Assembly: GCA_020073185.1 (NCBI GenBank) | Contig: JAIQFT010000043.1 | Span: 1-64,000 of the forward strand | Source: Terriglobia bacterium | GTDB taxonomy: Bacteria > Acidobacteriota > Terriglobia > Terriglobales > Acidobacteriaceae | Reading direction: 5' to 3' | Length of the DNA: 64,000 nt | Notes under the pieces: model-generated | Seen by the model: the letters and a program-made list of their open reading frames with translations, nothing else | Told to the model about the DNA's origin: nothing | The model's database searches: none | Shown: one piece after another, positions 62,901-64,000 of the stretch | Layout: each line of letters starts with the position of its first letter | How positions within the stretch are numbered: the first letter of the stretch is position 1 | Program-made: the position numbers and the translations under genes

Positions 62901-64000
62901 TTGGCTGCGGCAGCGGAAGTTCTAGGACCCGGGCCGCACATGGTCGAAGACCTGGTAATCAAGGAGGCGTTGGTACTCGATGATGCCGATCGCACCGTGC
63001 AGACCGTCGTCACCCAGGAAGGACAGGGGACGGGGGTCTTCCAGGTGTGCAGCCGAACTAACAACGGGGATTCCAAGCTCTGGCGCAAGCACGCGAGTGC
63101 GCGGCTACGGCCCACGCTGACAGACGAGCTGTCCCACCAAGGCTTGGACCAAGCGAAAACGCGCTGCCCGGAACCAGTCTGCCTGGACGCGCTCCGGGAA
63201 CAACTCCGGGCGCTTGGTGTCGAGATTCCAGCGATTGATTCCGTCGACAGAGCCTGGCAGGGTACGTCCGAGGTGTTGGCGCATCTTTGCCTGCCGGCGG
63301 ATCAGGCAGAGCAACGTTCGCGCTATTGCTTCGATCCGGCAGCGGCAGATGCTGCCCTGTTGTCCTTCGCCGCTTTACTGTCCACAACCCCTGCTGAATC
63401 GACCGAAGGAAGCTACTTTCTGGCGGGCGTCGACCGGGTCGTTGTTCAGGAACGGCCGGGCGAGAAGCTTTGGAGCTATGCCAAGCTGCGGCCCGTCAAT
63501 GAGAAACCGGTGCGACTGTATATGGGTGATCTGTTCATCTACAGCGAGGCGGGTGCGATGATTGCCGCCTTCCACGGGTTGCGGTTTCAATGGGCAAATA
63601 AGGCGTCGCTAGCGGTTGCCCAATCGCAGGCGGGTCCGGAGAAGGACTGGTTCTACCGCTTGGAGTGGGAACCCACAAATGCCCGCGGGAATTCCGACAT
63701 AAAGGACAGTGATCGCTCGATACGATCGTCCGTGGACGTTGCCATCGAACGGCTGCCTTCCCAGGCGGAGGCGCATGTTCGGGAGTATCGGCTCGAAGAG
63801 TATGAGGCGATGCGTCCAGACCTCGATCGCGCCTGCGCTGGCTACATCGTGAACGCATTCCAGCAGTTGGGCTGGGATCTGGTCCCCGGCGATCGGAAAC
63901 AGGCGGATGATCTTGCCAGTCGCTTAGGTGTCGCGGCGAAACACAGGCGCCTGTTTGGCCGGCTTCTGAAGGTACTCGATGGCGAAGGGATACTGAAGGC
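59970..64000 (+). CDS. Type I PKS module 5, partial: KS-AT-DH-like-cMT start
   Basis: The first 1343 residues are present; the gene continues past the window end. MADFLERISKLPPKKLALLVRDLQQRL is a docking helix, after AAGGG. KS has Cys208 ([14 protein letters not shown]). AT has Ser657 (GHSLGEFG), but YAQPANF and HGYH (residues 757-760) replace the usual selectivity motifs. A DH-like region follows with AHRIGEMAVLPG (His960 kept, the usual Gly at +4 is Glu) and CFDPAAADAALLSF instead of HPxxxDxxxQ, so activity is doubtful. The last residues (YIVNAFQQLGW, LGVAAKHRRLFGRLLKVLDGEGIL) match the start of the methyltransferase regions of PKS2 and PKS4. From the AT on, the sequence is more Ala-rich and less like the other modules. 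Confidence 0.9.
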   Translation, partial: MADFLERISKLPPKKLALLVRDLQQRLDSIEKDKREPIAIVGIGCRFPGGANSPEEFWRLLQDGVDAISEVPPERWDLDSIYDPEPGKPGKTCSRYGGFLKEVDQFDPLFFGISPREAASMDPQQRLLLEVVWETLENAGQSPEKLSETQTGVFVGISGTDYMRVMLACDPKELDMYLATGGALSTASGRISYLLGLHGPSISVDTACSSSLVAFHLACQSIRSGESKIALACGVNLVLNPAVAIALSRSHMLAPDGRCKAFDASGDGFVRSEGCGAVVLKNLSDAVANRDRILALVRGTAANQDGRSSGLTAPNGPSQEAVVRAALAAANTTPSEIDYIETHGTGTSLGDPIEAGALGNVFGRDRDRLPPLTIGSVKTNLGHLESAAGIVGLIKTVLALEREEIPPSLHFKSPNPHIPWDQLPIVVAVKPTPWVRGTRPRLAGVSSFGFSGTNVHVILAEAPIQGVAGSEQDRPAHVYTVSAKSETALVENVRRHAQALGGEHMSLANACYTANAGRAHFPHRVACMSRSLDELRVQLEAFAAGELAPGSVSGNVRGSSPTEVVFLFPGQGAQYPGMTRKLYQSESTFRQAMDRCAEALKGRIEKPLLEVLFESGPEDSSLHDPVYAQPANFAVEYAAAEMWRSWGVAPSAVVGHSLGEFGAACVAGMCSPEDAIRLVATRGRLMQGLPPTGAMAAVHAREELVAAAIAELGGRGAIAAVNHPEQTVVSGLRASVEAVAELMQAQGIEVEWLRAYHGYHSPEMQPMADELVRAARGAKFDAPAISFVSTMTGKPLLSGKTLEPEYWGQQVVAPVHFVAAVKSLRELRYSVFLDMGPAPVLGGMGRYCYPDGVWLATLRPGREDWEQALDTLAALHVAGVAIDWEAFDRPYPRQRIALPTSVFERQRYWAAEPDLEQPALLKTAHVGTAVHPLLGVRVDHAMPTFETRLGPAGVPAVGAHRIGEMAVLPGPVYFEMALAAAAEVLGPGPHMVEDLVIKEALVLDDADRTVQTVVTQEGQGTGVFQVCSRTNNGDSKLWRKHASARLRPTLTDELSHQGLDQAKTRCPEPVCLDALREQLRALGVEIPAIDSVDRAWQGTSEVLAHLCLPADQAEQRSRYCFDPAAADAALLSFAALLSTTPAESTEGSYFLAGVDRVVVQERPGEKLWSYAKLRPVNEKPVRLYMGDLFIYSEAGAMIAAFHGLRFQWANKASLAVAQSQAGPEKDWFYRLEWEPTNARGNSDIKDSDRSIRSSVDVAIERLPSQAEAHVREYRLEEYEAMRPDLDRACAGYIVNAFQQLGWDLVPGDRKQADDLASRLGVAAKHRRLFGRLLKVLDGEGILK

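Overview
The window looks like a chromosomal segment of a GC-rich, Gram-negative soil bacterium, most likely an acidobacterium (Acidobacteriota, Terriglobia-like). This is inferred from the lipid A genes (fabZ-lpxA), the outer-membrane porin, the many Ig-like-repeat lipoproteins, a host of short palindromes with a TGAA loop between genes, and the style of the secreted hypothetical proteins. No marker gene such as 16S rRNA is present, so the phylum call is an inference.

Layout. (1) 108-1482: two divergent paralogous secreted proteins of unknown function. (2) 1645-9819: a copper/silver efflux operon with a small Cys/Met-rich secreted protein, a TolC-like outer-membrane protein, a CusB-like adaptor with two heavy-metal-binding motifs, a NosL-like anchored Cys protein, a CusA-like RND pump and a lytic transglycosylase. 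(3) 9816-11302 (minus): a CPA2 cation/proton antiporter and a small membrane protein. (4) 11819-16507 (minus): an ammonium-uptake operon with a beta-barrel porin, three small membrane proteins (one a 36-residue GTG-start ORF overlapping the porin stop), amtB, P-II glnK and a TPR membrane protein. (5) 17180-24608: a glycogen-debranching-type glucosidase, a beta-propeller lipoprotein and three Ig-like-repeat lipoproteins. (6) 24783-30038: an M20 peptidase, fabZ, lpxA, tRNA-Pro(CGG) and an M3 peptidyl-dipeptidase. (7) 30542-31648: an IS630-type insertion sequence with imperfect 21-bp terminal repeats. (8) 31837-64000 and beyond: a type I polyketide synthase (PKS) gene cluster, all on the plus strand.

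The PKS cluster is the main item. Order: type II thioesterase, a broken Sfp-type phosphopantetheinyl transferase, PKS1 (KS-AT-DH fragment-KR-ACP), PKS2 (KS-AT-DH-cMT-ER-KR-ACP), PKS3 (KS-AT-cMT-ACP), PKS4 (KS-AT-DH-cMT-ER-KR-ACP), a second type II thioesterase, and PKS5 (KS-AT-DH-like-cMT start, cut by the window end). Helical head and tail regions suggest the proteins dock in gene order. PKS1 lacks the N-terminal docking helix and may act first. The inferred product is a heavily methyl-branched chain: one methyl from a methylmalonyl-type AT in PKS1, the others from in-line C-methyltransferases using SAM. PKS2 and PKS4 have the domain order of fungal highly reducing PKSs, and both their KRs carry His and Cys where the catalytic Tyr and Asn normally sit.

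Two dispersed hairpin families lie between genes: one with variable stems closed by C-TGAA-G, the other with CCCACC/GGTGGG-type stems and an A-rich loop. One copy of the second forms part of the coding sequence of the NosL-like protein.
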